DNA of 64,000 nucleotides from Nesterenkonia sp. (GCF_029265375.1 NZ_JAJUJJ010000001.1:124001-188000); one strand, 5' to 3'; counted from the first letter of the stretch, positions 45,956-54,359 are shown. A program made the numbers and translations. The notes: generated by a model from the letters alone, not told the origin.

Positions 45956-46542
45956 GATGCCGTCCGATCCCCGAGCAGAGCGCGGACCTCGCGCAGCAGC
46001 TCGATCAGCTCGGGCACCTCCGCAGACAGCGTCACCGTCTCACCGGCCCGCGCGCGGCGGTCCAGGTCGTTGACGTTGATCGCCAGCGGGCGCACCTGGG
46101 CGGCCAGCTCCCGAGCATCAGCAGACGCCTGCACGCGGGACTCGACCCCGAGCAGGTGCGCGGCCACGGCAGCGTCCAGCTCCTCGCTCCGGGAGGCGTG
46201 CAGGGCATCGCGCACGACGCTCCGCACCCACGTGCTCGGAGCCAGCCCGAGCCGCTTCGCACGAGTGCGAAGCGCCCCGAGCGTGGCATCATCGAAGCGA
46301 GTATCGAGCCGCCCGCCGCTGCCACGACGACGCTTCGCGCCGCCGTGACTCTGCCGCACAGCCTCCGCATCAGCCCGACCGGTGTTCACCTGGGAGGCGG
46401 TCTGCTGCTCCACCTGTACGCCAGAGTGGCAAGCAGTAGACATGTCGGACACATCGCTCACGCTCGTGTCCTCCATGCCTGCTTGCGAGGGGCCTCCGGC
46501 CCCCTCGACCCCCTGGAAAAGTGCGTACTGATCGGTGCTCAT
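45952..46542 (-). CDS. MobC-like relaxosome accessory protein
   Basis: Protein of 196 residues. After a 75-residue variable N-terminus comes a ribbon-helix-helix-like stretch (RLDTRFDDATLGALRTRAKR followed by LGLAPSTWVRSVVRDAL). The C-terminal half has LAAQVRPLAINVNDLDRRAR, resembling the conserved NxLNQIAR-type segment of MobC proteins. Such proteins bind near oriT and aid strand separation. Coupled on both sides by four-base overlaps to the relaxase and to the Rep tail reading frame. Confidence 0.72.
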   Translation of the reverse strand: MSTDQYALFQGVEGAGGPSQAGMEDTSVSDVSDMSTACHSGVQVEQQTASQVNTGRADAEAVRQSHGGAKRRRGSGGRLDTRFDDATLGALRTRAKRLGLAPSTWVRSVVRDALHASRSEELDAAVAAHLLGVESRVQASADARELAAQVRPLAINVNDLDRRARAGETVTLSAEVPELIELLREVRALLGDRTAS

Positions 46543-46865
46543 GCGGTACCTCCGATCAGCGCCAGCGGCACGTCCGGGCTACGCACCGCGAGCCCGCTCA
46601 ACAGCTCGACGACCGCGCCCTCAGCGTCGTGCTCCGCGGAGGTCTCCGGGCCGTAGGTGAGCTTGCGCGACGGAGCCACATGCTGGTGGTAGGCGTTGCC
46701 GTTGACACCCGGCGTGTGAGCGGCAGCCGGGAGGCTGCACTGATGCCACTCGTAGGGCTCGACCTTCCCGATGTGCTGCACGAGGTAGCGGTTGATGTCG
46801 TCGGCCCGGTAGACCTTCACGACCGACGCCAGGCGGCGGATGAACTGGTCCAGCGCCTCGTCCAC
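46539..46865 (-). CDS. Distal part of Rep, separated by an in-frame TAA
   Basis: This 108-codon frame begins with a GTG at 46865. It is in the same frame as rep and separated from the rep stop by only six sense codons (A-R-Q-K-G-N). The sequence VDEALDQFIRRLASVVKVYR looks like the helical bundle that follows the helicase core in SF3-type Rep proteins. Reading EFFY-stop-ARQKGNVDEALDQFIRR suggests one ancestral Rep protein. It could still be made as a separate polypeptide, since AGAAGGG precedes the GTG. Confidence 0.6.
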   Translation of the reverse strand: MDEALDQFIRRLASVVKVYRADDINRYLVQHIGKVEPYEWHQCSLPAAAHTPGVNGNAYHQHVAPSRKLTYGPETSAEHDAEGAVVELLSGLAVRSPDVPLALIGGTA

Positions 46866-46883
46866 GTTGCCCTTCTGTCGGGC

Positions 46884-47963
46884 TTAGTAGAAGAACTCGA
46901 CCGGTTCGATGGTGGCCGTGATGACGATGAGGCGCGGAGCCACCTCGCCCTTGTTCTTGTAGCGGGCCTTCGCAGGCGAGGCGTTGTACGGATCGAGCAG
47001 CAGCAGCCAGTCGTTCGCGTCCATCGCCGAGGCCCGCAGGTCGTCCAGCAGCAGCACCTCCTCACCCCGCCAGTCATCGAGCGGGTTCCCCGTCGCGGCC
47101 CGATAGACCTGCCACCGCTCGCCGTGCGCGTTCGCCGCATTGATCGCCTCGGTGATGAAGTCCGTGGCGAACCTGGTCTTGCCGATACCGGCATCCCCGT
47201 GGATGTAGACGACCATTGTCGAGAACTCACCCGCGCGCAGCTTCGCGGCTGCCCGGTACGCGCGGCGCTGGCCATAGGCCGACAGCGCGTCGTCGATCTC
47301 CTGCTGATACCGAGAGTAGATGTCGAACAGGTCATCGGTGAGCATGATCTGATCGCGCGTGATCTCGCCCTGGAGCACCCGCTCGCGCATGTCCTCGAAG
47401 TTCTCGGCGACGACCTTGTTCTTCACGTGGGCGCGGCCCTTGAGCCACGCCTCCCGGCGCTGGGCGTCGATGCCGAGGTAGTTCGGACCGCGCACCGTGG
47501 CAACCTCCGACGGCGCGTACTGGTGCTTGTCCGCGTACTTCACGTGCGTCAGATACGACAGCATGTTGTCGTAGGCGTACCGGCCGCGACCCGGCTTCTC
47601 GACGTACTGTGGCTCGACACCGATTGCGAACGCCAGCCGATCCAGCGGCGCGCTCTTCGCACGGCTGGCGAACTTGATGACCGCGTGCAGGTGCTCGGGC
47701 TTCGGCTCGACCACGAGGGCCTTCTCCGTGTCGCTCCAGACCTCGCGCTCGTCCTTGTCGTGCACGATGCCGTAGGCCTCGGTGACCTCGCAGCCGATGG
47801 CCTCGAGCCGCTGCACCACGTAGGCGAGGATCGTCCCGGCCCCCTGCTGGAGCAGCGCGGCACCGTTCGGATCCTCGGCGGCCCAGGTCCAGTACGACGG
47901 ATCGAGGCGCTGCGTGAGGCCGATGCTCGTCGGGTTGTTCTCCTGCTTAGCCACGACGACCAC
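46884..47963 (-). CDS. rep: Rolling-circle replication initiator (Rep) with SF3 helicase domain
   Basis: Rep protein of 359 residues up to a TAA. The N-terminal nicking domain has the HUH motif HLHAVIKF (His91, His93) and a Tyr-rich helix with the likely nicking Tyr (YDNMLSYLTHVKYADKHQY). The C-terminal superfamily-3 helicase has Walker A GDAGIGKT (256-263) and Walker B EVLLLDDL near 305. Related Rep proteins occur on small plasmids of Actinobacteria. Length is probably truncated by the stop (see the 46539-46865 entry). GTG start at 47963 or 47954. Confidence 0.85.
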   Translation of the reverse strand: MVVVAKQENNPTSIGLTQRLDPSYWTWAAEDPNGAALLQQGAGTILAYVVQRLEAIGCEVTEAYGIVHDKDEREVWSDTEKALVVEPKPEHLHAVIKFASRAKSAPLDRLAFAIGVEPQYVEKPGRGRYAYDNMLSYLTHVKYADKHQYAPSEVATVRGPNYLGIDAQRREAWLKGRAHVKNKVVAENFEDMRERVLQGEITRDQIMLTDDLFDIYSRYQQEIDDALSAYGQRRAYRAAAKLRAGEFSTMVVYIHGDAGIGKTRFATDFITEAINAANAHGERWQVYRAATGNPLDDWRGEEVLLLDDLRASAMDANDWLLLLDPYNASPAKARYKNKGEVAPRLIVITATIEPVEFFY

Positions 47964-48216
47964 CCCCGCTGCAGGCGGCGCGGAGGGTCTCAGAGGGGGT
48001 GCGGCGCCTAAATGACCCCCTATTGACCCCCAAATGAGACCCTAAATGAACCCGTGGAATCACAGGGGCAGTGGGATGCGGGATCCGCATGTTGGCGCGG
48101 AAGTTGGAGCAAAGCGCGGCAATCGACAAGCCCTTGCCGCGCCCGTAGGAACGAATTAGGCTCCCGAAACTCTTGGAGTACGAAACCCAGACGAAGTTGC
48201 GGGCGTCGGCGTGCAT
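47947..48216 (-). CDS. Hypothetical small protein upstream of rep
   Basis: 89 codons starting at an ATG that shares one base with the preceding stop (TGATG) and ending 17 bases inside the rep frame. Beginning MHADARNFVWVSYSKSFGSL, it is basic and unlike any family I know. The frame runs through the iteron-like repeats, so coding status is doubtful; the coupled layout with its neighbours favours translation. Confidence 0.45.
   Translation of the reverse strand: MHADARNFVWVSYSKSFGSLIRSYGRGKGLSIAALCSNFRANMRIPHPTAPVIPRVHLGSHLGVNRGSFRRRTPSETLRAACSGGGRRG
48007..48053. repeat. Iteron-like direct repeats next to rep
   Basis: Four imperfect tandem units of 11-12 bp: CCTAAATGACCCC, CCTATTGACCCC, CCAAATGAGACC, CCTAAATGAACCC. 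They lie about 45-90 bases upstream of the rep start. Such arrays are Rep-binding sites in plasmid origins, so the replication origin of the element is probably here. Confidence 0.7.
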
Positions 48217-48464
48217 CAGCGACCACCGCCCCGACCGTAGCGCTTGATCACGGCCTGGTGCGTGACGCCGAGTGCGTCGCCGATCCTGGCCCAGGTCACA
48301 CGGTCGGCGCGGGCGTCGGCGACGGCGATCTCGACGGCTTCCTCCAGCACGGAGCGGAGCACGCCAAGGTCGTACAGGCGAGCCTCGGAGTCGGAGAGGG
48401 CGGGATCGCCCTGACGCCAGCGGAACGCCTCGACGTGATCGAGGGCAGCGGAGTTCGCGCTCAT
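48216..48464 (-). CDS. Small helix-turn-helix protein of the element
   Basis: 82-residue protein. The C-terminus RVTWARIGDALGVTHQAVIK is a typical helix-turn-helix of the kind found in small plasmid regulators. The N-terminus is acidic and helical (LSDSEARLYDLGVLRSVLEE). It begins at the ATG of a TGATG overlap with the preceding small gene and ends in another TGATG. It may regulate rep or copy number; this is inference from position. Confidence 0.65.
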   Translation of the reverse strand: MSANSAALDHVEAFRWRQGDPALSDSEARLYDLGVLRSVLEEAVEIAVADARADRVTWARIGDALGVTHQAVIKRYGRGGGR

Positions 48465-48655
48465 CAGCGACCACCGCCCATCACGGAAGCGACAGCGGCG
48501 CGCTGGCACGGGGTCAGCGGGGTGTGCGCCAGGCGCTCACCGGCGCGGCGACCGGCGGCACGGGCGGTGGCGATGACGTCATCCAGGCCCTCGACCTGGG
48601 TAGGAACCACTCGGCCCTGATCGAGGTCAGCGGTGCGGGTGTCCGTGGTGGACAT
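48464..48655 (-). CDS. Hypothetical small protein, first gene of the rep operon
   Basis: 63 residues (MSTTDTRTADLDQGRVVPTQ onward), not recognised. The ATG is placed right after a terminator-like hairpin whose 3' arm contains GGGAG, the likely ribosome-binding site. It overlaps the next gene by one base. The 18-bp sequence around its stop is repeated at the stop of the next gene. Confidence 0.55.
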   Translation of the reverse strand: MSTTDTRTADLDQGRVVPTQVEGLDDVIATARAAGRRAGERLAHTPLTPCQRAAVASVMGGGR

Positions 48656-48659
48656 GAAA

Positions 48660-48687
48660 AACTCCCGAAGATCGTTCTTCGGGAGTT
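48660..48687 (-). promoter_or_regulatory. Attenuator hairpin in the rep operon leader
   Basis: A 12-bp perfect stem (arms AACTCCCGAAGA and TCTTCGGGAGTT, loop of four) followed on the minus strand by five T and then, after one base, the ATG of the first gene. It has the form of an intrinsic terminator in the leader and also hides GGGAG. This suggests transcriptional attenuation or translational control of rep. Upstream lies the 272-base non-coding gap 48656-48927. Confidence 0.7.
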
Positions 48688-48886
48688 CCAGGAGCCCTCA
48701 CGCCTGGCGACCTTTCGGTCGGAGCTTCGACGGTGGCCTGCCCGTCGGGGATAGCTTTCAGTTCACCGGGGGTGTCTCACCCTCGCTCACACGAGGTTCA
48801 CTCCGTTTACCTGCCCGGGGACGTGCCACCTCGCTGCCCCCGCGGACCACGAAGCGCCGTCCATTCGCCTCTGCAACTTTTCTACC

Positions 48887-48924
48887 ATGAGTCGACTCAC
48901 CATTGCAATGACGAGTCGACTCAT
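48887..48924 (-). promoter_or_regulatory. Twin-palindrome operator/promoter of the rep operon
   Basis: Two copies of the palindrome GAGTCGACTC (48889-48898 and 48913-48922) are 24 bp apart and flank the palindrome ATTGCAAT. On the minus strand TTGCAA, an 18-bp spacer containing one GAGTCGACTC, and TAGAAA could form the promoter. The layout suits repression by a dimeric regulator. It begins three bases after the integrase stop. Confidence 0.6.
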
Positions 48925-48927
48925 GAG

Positions 48928-50362
48928 TCAGTCGCGACGCGGCTCTATCCGAATGAGGTCAGGGTCGAACTTCACGTGACCGGGCGCGATGGGCTCGATG
49001 GTCACCGTCACCAGCTCGTCCACGAGCATCCGGCGGCGGTCCACGTCCAGCTCCTTCCACTTCGACTCGACGACCTCGCGGCGCTCCGCGGTGCCGACCG
49101 GCTCGTCCACGTCCGCGAGCAACTTCGCCGCCGCCGACACCGAGCGGTCGAGCAGCTCCGCGTCGATCTCGTCGATGCGGGCCTTCACGTCGTTGATCGC
49201 CGCGGTGATCTCCAGCACGGGCTGGTGGATGTCTCGCAGCAGCGGGCTCAGTTCCTTGACACGCTCGACCAGGGCGTTCCGCTCGGTCAGCAGTTCCTCG
49301 CGGTCCGGCCCAGCGTCATCCTGCGGCATCACGAGGTCGTGCACGTCCGCCGAGGACAGCCGGGTGAGCACCGCCTCGGTGACCATCGCATCGACGGGCT
49401 CCCGTTGGCGGGTGAGGTGGAACTGCTCGCCACAGCGGTAGGTCGGCTGCTTGCGGCTGTTCGTCCCCGAGACAAGCGTCGCGCCGCACCTCCCGCACAG
49501 GCCGATCGAGGACAGAAGGTACTTCGGCTGGTTGCCCTGCCTCGCCGACCTCCGCACGTTGTCCTCCAGCTTCGCCACCGCGGCCCGCCACGTCTGCTCG
49601 CTGACGATGGGCGGGAACGCCCCGCCCTGCACCGGGTACAGCTCGCCCGAGGCGTAGTGCTTGATGTAGCCGCGTAGAGCGGGTTCGCCAGCAAGTACCG
49701 CACGGCATCGACGGAGAACGCCTGTCCGCGCGCGGTGACGTGCCCGGCACTGTTCAGGTCCTCGCGGATGCGCCGGATCGACAGCGCCGGTTCACCGAGG
49801 AACGCGTCGAATGCCCGCCGAACGGCCTCGGCCTCCTCCTCGATCAGTTCCCCCTCCCTCGTCCAGCCGAACGCCTTCCAGGTGGACGCCGGGATGCCTT
49901 CGGCCCGGTGTCGCTCGTTCGACCTGATCTGACGCTCAGCCTTGCGTCGCGCCTCGAACCGGGCGAGAGCGGCGAGCATCGTCGCCCGGAACTCCCCGTC
50001 CGCCGTCGAGAGGTCGATCTCGCCGTCAACGGTGACGACACGCAGGCCGAGGTCGATCAGGGTGTTGAGGTCCTTCGTGCTGCGCAGGAGACGGTCCATA
50101 TCCACCGCGACGACCATCGAGAACCGGCCCGCTCGGGCGTCATCCAGCATCTCGGCCCACCGTGTGCCAGCGCGGCGCTTCTTCGTCGCCGACACCGCGT
50201 TGTCCTCGTAGACCTCGACGACCTGCCAGTCCTTGGCCTCGGCCAGCGCCCTGATCTTCTTCAGCTGCGTGTCTACCGTCCAGCGGTCGCCCTTGCGGTC
50301 CATGGAGGCACGGACGTACGCCGCGACCTCGTTCGTCCCCTCAGCGGTACCAGATCGACCAT
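48928..50362 (-). pseudogene. Large serine integrase, two frameshifts
   Basis: Conceptual protein of about 477 residues. The catalytic domain starts with VAAYVRASMDRKGD, in which Ser is the nucleophile. It continues with VVAVDMDRLLRS and GEIDLSTADGEFRATMLAALARFEARRKAERQ. A recombinase domain, a zinc ribbon (CGRCGATLVSG and YRCGEQFHL) and a coiled coil follow. The N-terminal codons from ATG 50362 are out of frame with the catalytic serine at a GGGG run (50337-50340). A second one-base loss near 49669-49672 separates NPLYA from YIKHYASGELYPVQGG. Both fit a missing G. It probably integrated the element but is now inactive. Confidence 0.85.
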
Positions 50363-50396
50363 GTCACGAAGCTTACGTGAACGGGTGTTACAACCT

Positions 50397-50418
50397 CGAC
50401 ATGCGCTAGCGCATGTCG
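50397..50418. other. attR with 22-bp perfect palindrome
   Basis: The sequence from 50397 to 50418 is its own reverse complement, centred on TA (50407-50408). The right half contains the 12-bp core shared with attL. Fusing the element sides of attL and attR gives a 36-bp near-palindrome (arms ACAACC/GGTTGT, one mismatched pair), the likely attP. It is 35 bases upstream of the integrase start, as usual for serine integrases. Confidence 0.85.
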
Positions 50419-50660
50419 ATCACGCCGGTGCCGATCTCGATCCGGCTCGTCTTAGCCCCCACGGCGGCCAGCAGCGGGAACGGGCTGGCCAGCTGGCGGG
50501 CGAAGTGGTGCACACGGAAGTAGGCTCCGTCAGCACCGAGCTCCTCGGCGGCCACCGCCAACTCCACCGACTGCAGCAGCGCCTCCTGGGCCGACCGCGT
50601 GCGCGAATGCGGCGAGGGCGTCCAGTGTCCGAAGGAGAGGAATCCGATATTTTTGCTCAC
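50407..50660 (-). pseudogene. Luciferase-like flavin monooxygenase, 5' part
   Basis: N-terminal third of the gene whose remainder is at 41074-41866. From a GTG at 50660 it encodes VSKNIGFLSFGHWTPSPHSR, then ADGAYFRVHHFARQLASPFP, and ends RIEIGTGVIDMR. A TAG formed by the att core stops it. These are the first barrel strands of LLM-class oxidoreductases (GADGAYFRVHHF is the typical second-strand motif). Confidence 0.9.
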
Positions 50661-50792
50661 ACCAGCGGAAACCTCATCCCAGCTGGTGCTATTCCGCCAC
50701 CTCCGCTGCTGACATAGTCTGAGCTTGATCAGAGGCGTCGGCCGCCGCGGTGGTGACACCACGGCTGAAACGCAGAAGTGACGAAGGCACCA

Positions 50793-51653
50793 ATGGTTGT
50801 ATGGGTGCGCCTGGGCTCCGCAGCAGCGGCCTCCGTGCTGTGCGCCGCCGCGCTGGGATGGTTCTGGACGACGATGGGCCTCACCGCGCGCACCCCGCTG
50901 TGGGGATTCGCCTGGCTGTGGATTCCGCTGCTCTGCTGCGGCGCGGCGGCAGGTCTCGTCGCTGCCGTGGTGCGCACGCGGACCGCCGCATGGTGGCGCG
51001 GCCCCGGACCGATTCTGCTGCTGCCGCTGCCCATCGAGGCCTGCAGCATCGCACCGCTGATGCTTGCCGGGGCCGACGGCGTTGTCGCGGCCCTCAGCAG
51101 CCTGCCGGTGCTTGTGCTCATCTGCGCTGTGCTGGCTGCCGCAGCGCTGGCTCCGGAACTCGTCGGGCGCGTACGGCAGGCACCGCCGCAGGAGCTTCGC
51201 AACGCCGCCGCCCCGTCACGATCGGCCCTGCGCCGGATGATGATCTGTGCGGCCGCTGGCCTCGGCGCCGGACTGCTGAGCGCCTGCCTGCTGGTGGCAG
51301 CAGCGTCAGTCACCGAAGGCCAATACGCTCTGCTTCTTCTGGTGCCGTTGCTGCCTGCGGCCGCAGCCATGACGTGCTGCGCCGCGGCGGGGGGTCTGGC
51401 AGCCGCTGCTGTGCGCCGCCGCCGGTGGCACCCGGCACCCGCGGCCGCACTGGGAGGGTTGGTGTGCTTCCTGCTGCTGCTCTGCGTTCTCACCGCAGCC
51501 GCGCCGCTGTTCGCCGCAGACCCCTCGGAGCGAACCCTGGGCTCCCCGCTGCTGGGAATCCTCACCCTGGTGTCGGCGGCCGGCGGAGTCACCACAGCTG
51601 CGGCGAGTCTGCGAGCCGCGGACCGCGCCGATCGCCGCGTCCCGCTCAGCTGA
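50793..51653 (+). CDS. Hypothetical polytopic membrane protein
   Basis: About 286 residues, roughly eight hydrophobic helices rich in Ala and Leu, no recognisable motif. ATG 50793 follows GAAGG; GTG 50778 is an alternative. A loop at 130-150 carries Arg/Gln ([14 protein letters not shown]). It converges with folD, overlapping its end by eight bases. No function assigned. Confidence 0.7.
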   Translation: MVVWVRLGSAAAASVLCAAALGWFWTTMGLTARTPLWGFAWLWIPLLCCGAAAGLVAAVVRTRTAAWWRGPGPILLLPLPIEACSIAPLMLAGADGVVAALSSLPVLVLICAVLAAAALAPELVGRVRQAPPQELRNAAAPSRSALRRMMICAAAGLGAGLLSACLLVAAASVTEGQYALLLLVPLLPAAAAMTCCAAAGGLAAAAVRRRRWHPAPAAALGGLVCFLLLLCVLTAAAPLFAADPSERTLGSPLLGILTLVSAAGGVTTAAASLRAADRADRRVPLS

Positions 51654-52542
51654 GCTGCTGCTCGGCTGAGAGCACCACGTTCTGCAGCAGCTCCACGCGG
51701 GTCATCGGCCCCACTCCCCCCGGGTTCGGGGAGTACCAGCTGGCCACCTGCTCAATACCGGGGGCGACGTCGCCATAGATCTGTGCCTTGCCGGTCTCCG
51801 GGTCCACCTCGCGGGTGACTCCCACATCCAGCACCACGACGCCGGGGGCGAGGTCTGCCGGATCGATCATATGCTTCACTCCGGCGGCGGCCACCACGAC
51901 GTCGGCAGCAGCCAGATGCTCCTTCAGCGATCTGGTGCCGGTGTGGCACAGGGTCACGGTGGCGTTGACGGCCCGGCGGGTCAGCAGCAGCCCAATGGGA
52001 CGGCCGATGGTCACCCCGCGCCCGACGACGACTACGTGCTTCCCGGCCAGATCGATCCCGTAGTGCTCCAGCAGGTCGATGCAGCCCTTCGGCGTGCACG
52101 GCAGAGGGGAGGTGACCGGTTCGTTGACGTTGGCCACCAGCCTGCCCAGGTTCATCGGGTGCAGGCCGTCGGCGTCCTTCTCCGGGGCGATGGCCTCCAG
52201 GATCCGCTGGGTGTCCAGGTGCTTCGGCAGCGGCAGCTGCACAATATAGCCGGTGCAGGCGTCGTCGTCGTTGAGCCGCTTCAGCTGGGCCAGCAGCTCA
52301 TCCTCGGTGATGCTCTCCGGCAGCTGCACCTGGATGCTGTGGATCCCCACCTGCTCACAGTCGCGGTGCTTGCCTGCCACATAGGACTGGCTGGCGGGGT
52401 CCTCCCCCACCAGCACAGTGCCCAGCCCGGGGGTGATGCCGTGGGCCTTCAGGGTTTCCACGCGGCGGGCGAGGTCCGCTTTGATGGAGGCCGCTGTGGC
52501 ACGGCCGTCGAGGATCTTGGTCTGCGTGGTCTCGGTGCTCAC
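51646..52542 (-). CDS. folD: Methylenetetrahydrofolate dehydrogenase/cyclohydrolase
   Basis: Bifunctional one-carbon enzyme of 298 residues converting 5,10-methylene-THF to 10-formyl-THF through the methenyl form. Family motifs: [15 protein letters not shown] with the catalytic Lys, [29 protein letters not shown] and [14 protein letters not shown] for NADP binding, [17 protein letters not shown] at the end. The GTG start overlaps the glyA stop by four bases, so the enzyme is made together with the glycine/serine one-carbon source. Confidence 0.96.
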   Translation of the reverse strand: MSTETTQTKILDGRATAASIKADLARRVETLKAHGITPGLGTVLVGEDPASQSYVAGKHRDCEQVGIHSIQVQLPESITEDELLAQLKRLNDDDACTGYIVQLPLPKHLDTQRILEAIAPEKDADGLHPMNLGRLVANVNEPVTSPLPCTPKGCIDLLEHYGIDLAGKHVVVVGRGVTIGRPIGLLLTRRAVNATVTLCHTGTRSLKEHLAAADVVVAAAGVKHMIDPADLAPGVVVLDVGVTREVDPETGKAQIYGDVAPGIEQVASWYSPNPGGVGPMTRVELLQNVVLSAEQQLS

Positions 52543-53813
52543 CAGTTCTCCAGTCCCTCGTAGAGCGGGAATTCGGACGCCAGGGCCGCCACCCGGTCCC
52601 CCAGCGCGGCTGTGTCGGCTCCGGGTTTCAGGGTCTCGGCGATGATGTCAGCGACCTCGCGGAACTGCTCGGCGGCGAAACCGCGGGAGGCCAGTGCGGG
52701 GGTGCCGATGCGCAGCCCGGAGGTGACCATGGGCGGGCGCGGATCATTGGGCACGGCATTGCGGTTGACGGTGATCCCGATGGAGTGCAGCAGGTCCTCG
52801 GCCTGCTTGCCGTCCAGCTCCGAGTCGCGCAGATCCACCAGCACCAGGTGCACGTCGGTGCCGCCGGTGAGCACTGAGACTCCGGCTTCGGCCACATCGC
52901 GAGCCACCAGACGCTCGGCCAGGATCTGAGCCCCCTCCACCGTGCGGCGCTGCCGCTGGGCGAATTCCTCGGTGCCGGCAATCTTGAATGCCACCGCCTT
53001 GGCGGCGATGGCATGCATCAGCGGGCCGCCCTGCTGGCCGGGGAAGACTGCCGAGTTGATCTTCTTCTTATGCTCTTCGGTGCACAGGATCATCCCGGAG
53101 CGGGGGCCGGCCAGGGTCTTGTGCACGGTGGTGGTGACGACGTCGGCATAGGGCACCGGGTTCGGGTGCAGCCCCGCGGCCACCAGCCCGGCGAAGTGGG
53201 CCATATCCACCCAGAGGACCGCACCGACCTCGTCAGCGATGGAGCGGAAGGCGGCGAAGTCCAGCTGCCGGGGGTAGGCCGACCAGCCTGCCACGATCAT
53301 GTCCGGCTTCTCCGCCAGCGCCAGGTCGCGGACCTTGTCCATGTCGACCACGCCGGTCTCCGGGTCCACCTCATAGGCGACCACCTCGTAGAATTTCCCG
53401 GAGTGGTTGAGCTTCATCCCGTGAGTCAGGTGCCCGCCGTGGGCCAGGGAGAGACCCATGAGCTTGTCCCCGGGCTTGAGGAACGCGGTCATCACCGCCA
53501 CATTGGCCTGGGCGCCGGCATGCGGCTGAACGTTGGCGTGATCAGCTCCGAAGAGCTCCTTGGCCCGCTCAATGGCCAGGTTCTCGGCCACATCGACGAA
53601 CTCGCAGCCGCCGTAGTAGCGCCGGCCGGGATAGCCCTCGGCGTACTTGTTGGTCAGCACCGAGCCCTGCGCCTGAAGCACCGCCCGGGGCACGAAGTTC
53701 TCGGATGCGATCATCTCCAGGGTGCCGCGCTGGCGCCCCAGTTCATCGGAGATGGCCTGGGCGATCTCCGGATCGACCTCCGCCAGGGCTGCAGTGTTGA
53801 TGTCAGTGCTCAA
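52539..53813 (-). CDS. glyA: Serine hydroxymethyltransferase
   Basis: PLP enzyme of 424 residues interconverting serine and glycine with transfer of a one-carbon unit to tetrahydrofolate. TTG start at 53813, backed by GGAGGAG. Motifs: [48 protein letters not shown] and [16 protein letters not shown] with the PLP-binding Lys. First gene of the glyA-folD pair, divergent from furA. Confidence 0.96.
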   Translation of the reverse strand: MSTDINTAALAEVDPEIAQAISDELGRQRGTLEMIASENFVPRAVLQAQGSVLTNKYAEGYPGRRYYGGCEFVDVAENLAIERAKELFGADHANVQPHAGAQANVAVMTAFLKPGDKLMGLSLAHGGHLTHGMKLNHSGKFYEVVAYEVDPETGVVDMDKVRDLALAEKPDMIVAGWSAYPRQLDFAAFRSIADEVGAVLWVDMAHFAGLVAAGLHPNPVPYADVVTTTVHKTLAGPRSGMILCTEEHKKKINSAVFPGQQGGPLMHAIAAKAVAFKIAGTEEFAQRQRRTVEGAQILAERLVARDVAEAGVSVLTGGTDVHLVLVDLRDSELDGKQAEDLLHSIGITVNRNAVPNDPRPPMVTSGLRIGTPALASRGFAAEQFREVADIIAETLKPGADTAALGDRVAALASEFPLYEGLENW

Positions 53814-53883
53814 GACGTCTCCTCCGGGGCGCGTTGCATACCGCGGACAGTCTAACGCCGCGCCCACAGAGCGGGTTTATTGT

Positions 53884-53894
53884 GAACTATTCAG
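53884..53894. promoter_or_regulatory. Dyad upstream of furA
   Basis: TGAA-CTA-TTCA lies within an AT-rich patch 22 bases before the furA start and 71 bases before glyA. FurA/CatR regulators commonly bind their own promoter at such a position. Binding is inferred, not shown. Confidence 0.4.
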
Positions 53895-53915
53895 ATCTGG
53901 GGCAAGATGCTTTCT

Positions 53916-54359
53916 ATGACGACTGCGAACGACTGGCCGGCGGCGCTGCGGGAGTGCGGACTGCGCGTAACCCGTCAGCGGCTGGCAGTTCTGGACGCCG
54001 TCGCCGATCATCCGCACCTGTCCGCTGAGGCAGTCCACGCTGAGGTGGCCAGAGTGCTTCCGGAGATCACCGTGCAGTCGGTCTACACCGTGCTGCACGA
54101 CCTCACCGCGCAGCAGCTGCTGCGCCGCTTCGACCCTCCGGGGTCGGCAGCCCGCTATGAGACTCGCACCCGGGACAATCACCACCACGCCCTGTGCACC
54201 GCCTGCGGGCGGATTGAAGACGTCGACTGCGTCCACGGTGAGGCCCCGTGCCTCCAGGCCCCGGAGGGTCTGGGCATGACCGTTGAAGCGGCCGACGTCG
54301 TCTTCCGCGGTGTCTGTCACGACTGCGCAGCAAAGGGTGAGGCAGCCGCAGCAGCCTGA
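53916..54359 (+). CDS. furA: FurA-type peroxide/metal-responsive repressor
   Basis: Fur-family regulator of 147 residues. The winged helix (LRVTRQRLAVLDAVADHPHL) is followed by the metal-binding RDNHHHALCTACGRIEDVDC and a second Cys pair in GVCHDC for the structural zinc. Directly upstream of katG in the same direction, the well-known furA-katG arrangement in which FurA represses both genes until it is oxidised. ATG 53916; an earlier in-frame TTG at 53907 is less likely. Confidence 0.93.
   Translation: MTTANDWPAALRECGLRVTRQRLAVLDAVADHPHLSAEAVHAEVARVLPEITVQSVYTVLHDLTAQQLLRRFDPPGSAARYETRTRDNHHHALCTACGRIEDVDCVHGEAPCLQAPEGLGMTVEAADVVFRGVCHDCAAKGEAAAAA

Larger units (their letters stand above)
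41855..50418. mobile_element. Integrated mobilisable element with mercury resistance, 8.55 kb
   Basis: Bounded by the direct repeat TAGCGCATGTCG (41855-41866 and 50407-50418) and inserted in a monooxygenase gene. Content from left: merR, merA, a MerF-like gene, a coiled-coil mobilisation protein, relaxase, MobC-like protein, rolling-circle Rep, three small genes, and a serine integrase next to the right end. It combines plasmid replication, mobilisation and integrase functions, so it is best described as an integrated mobilisable plasmid or IME. Rep is interrupted by a stop codon and the integrase by two frameshifts, so excision and replication are probably lost. An oriT was not located. Confidence 0.88.

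Noticed and set aside
46539..48655. Restriction-modification or phage-defence system in the accessory element
   Set aside because: The genes are explained by Rep, small regulators and mobilisation functions; no nuclease, methylase or toxin motif was seen.
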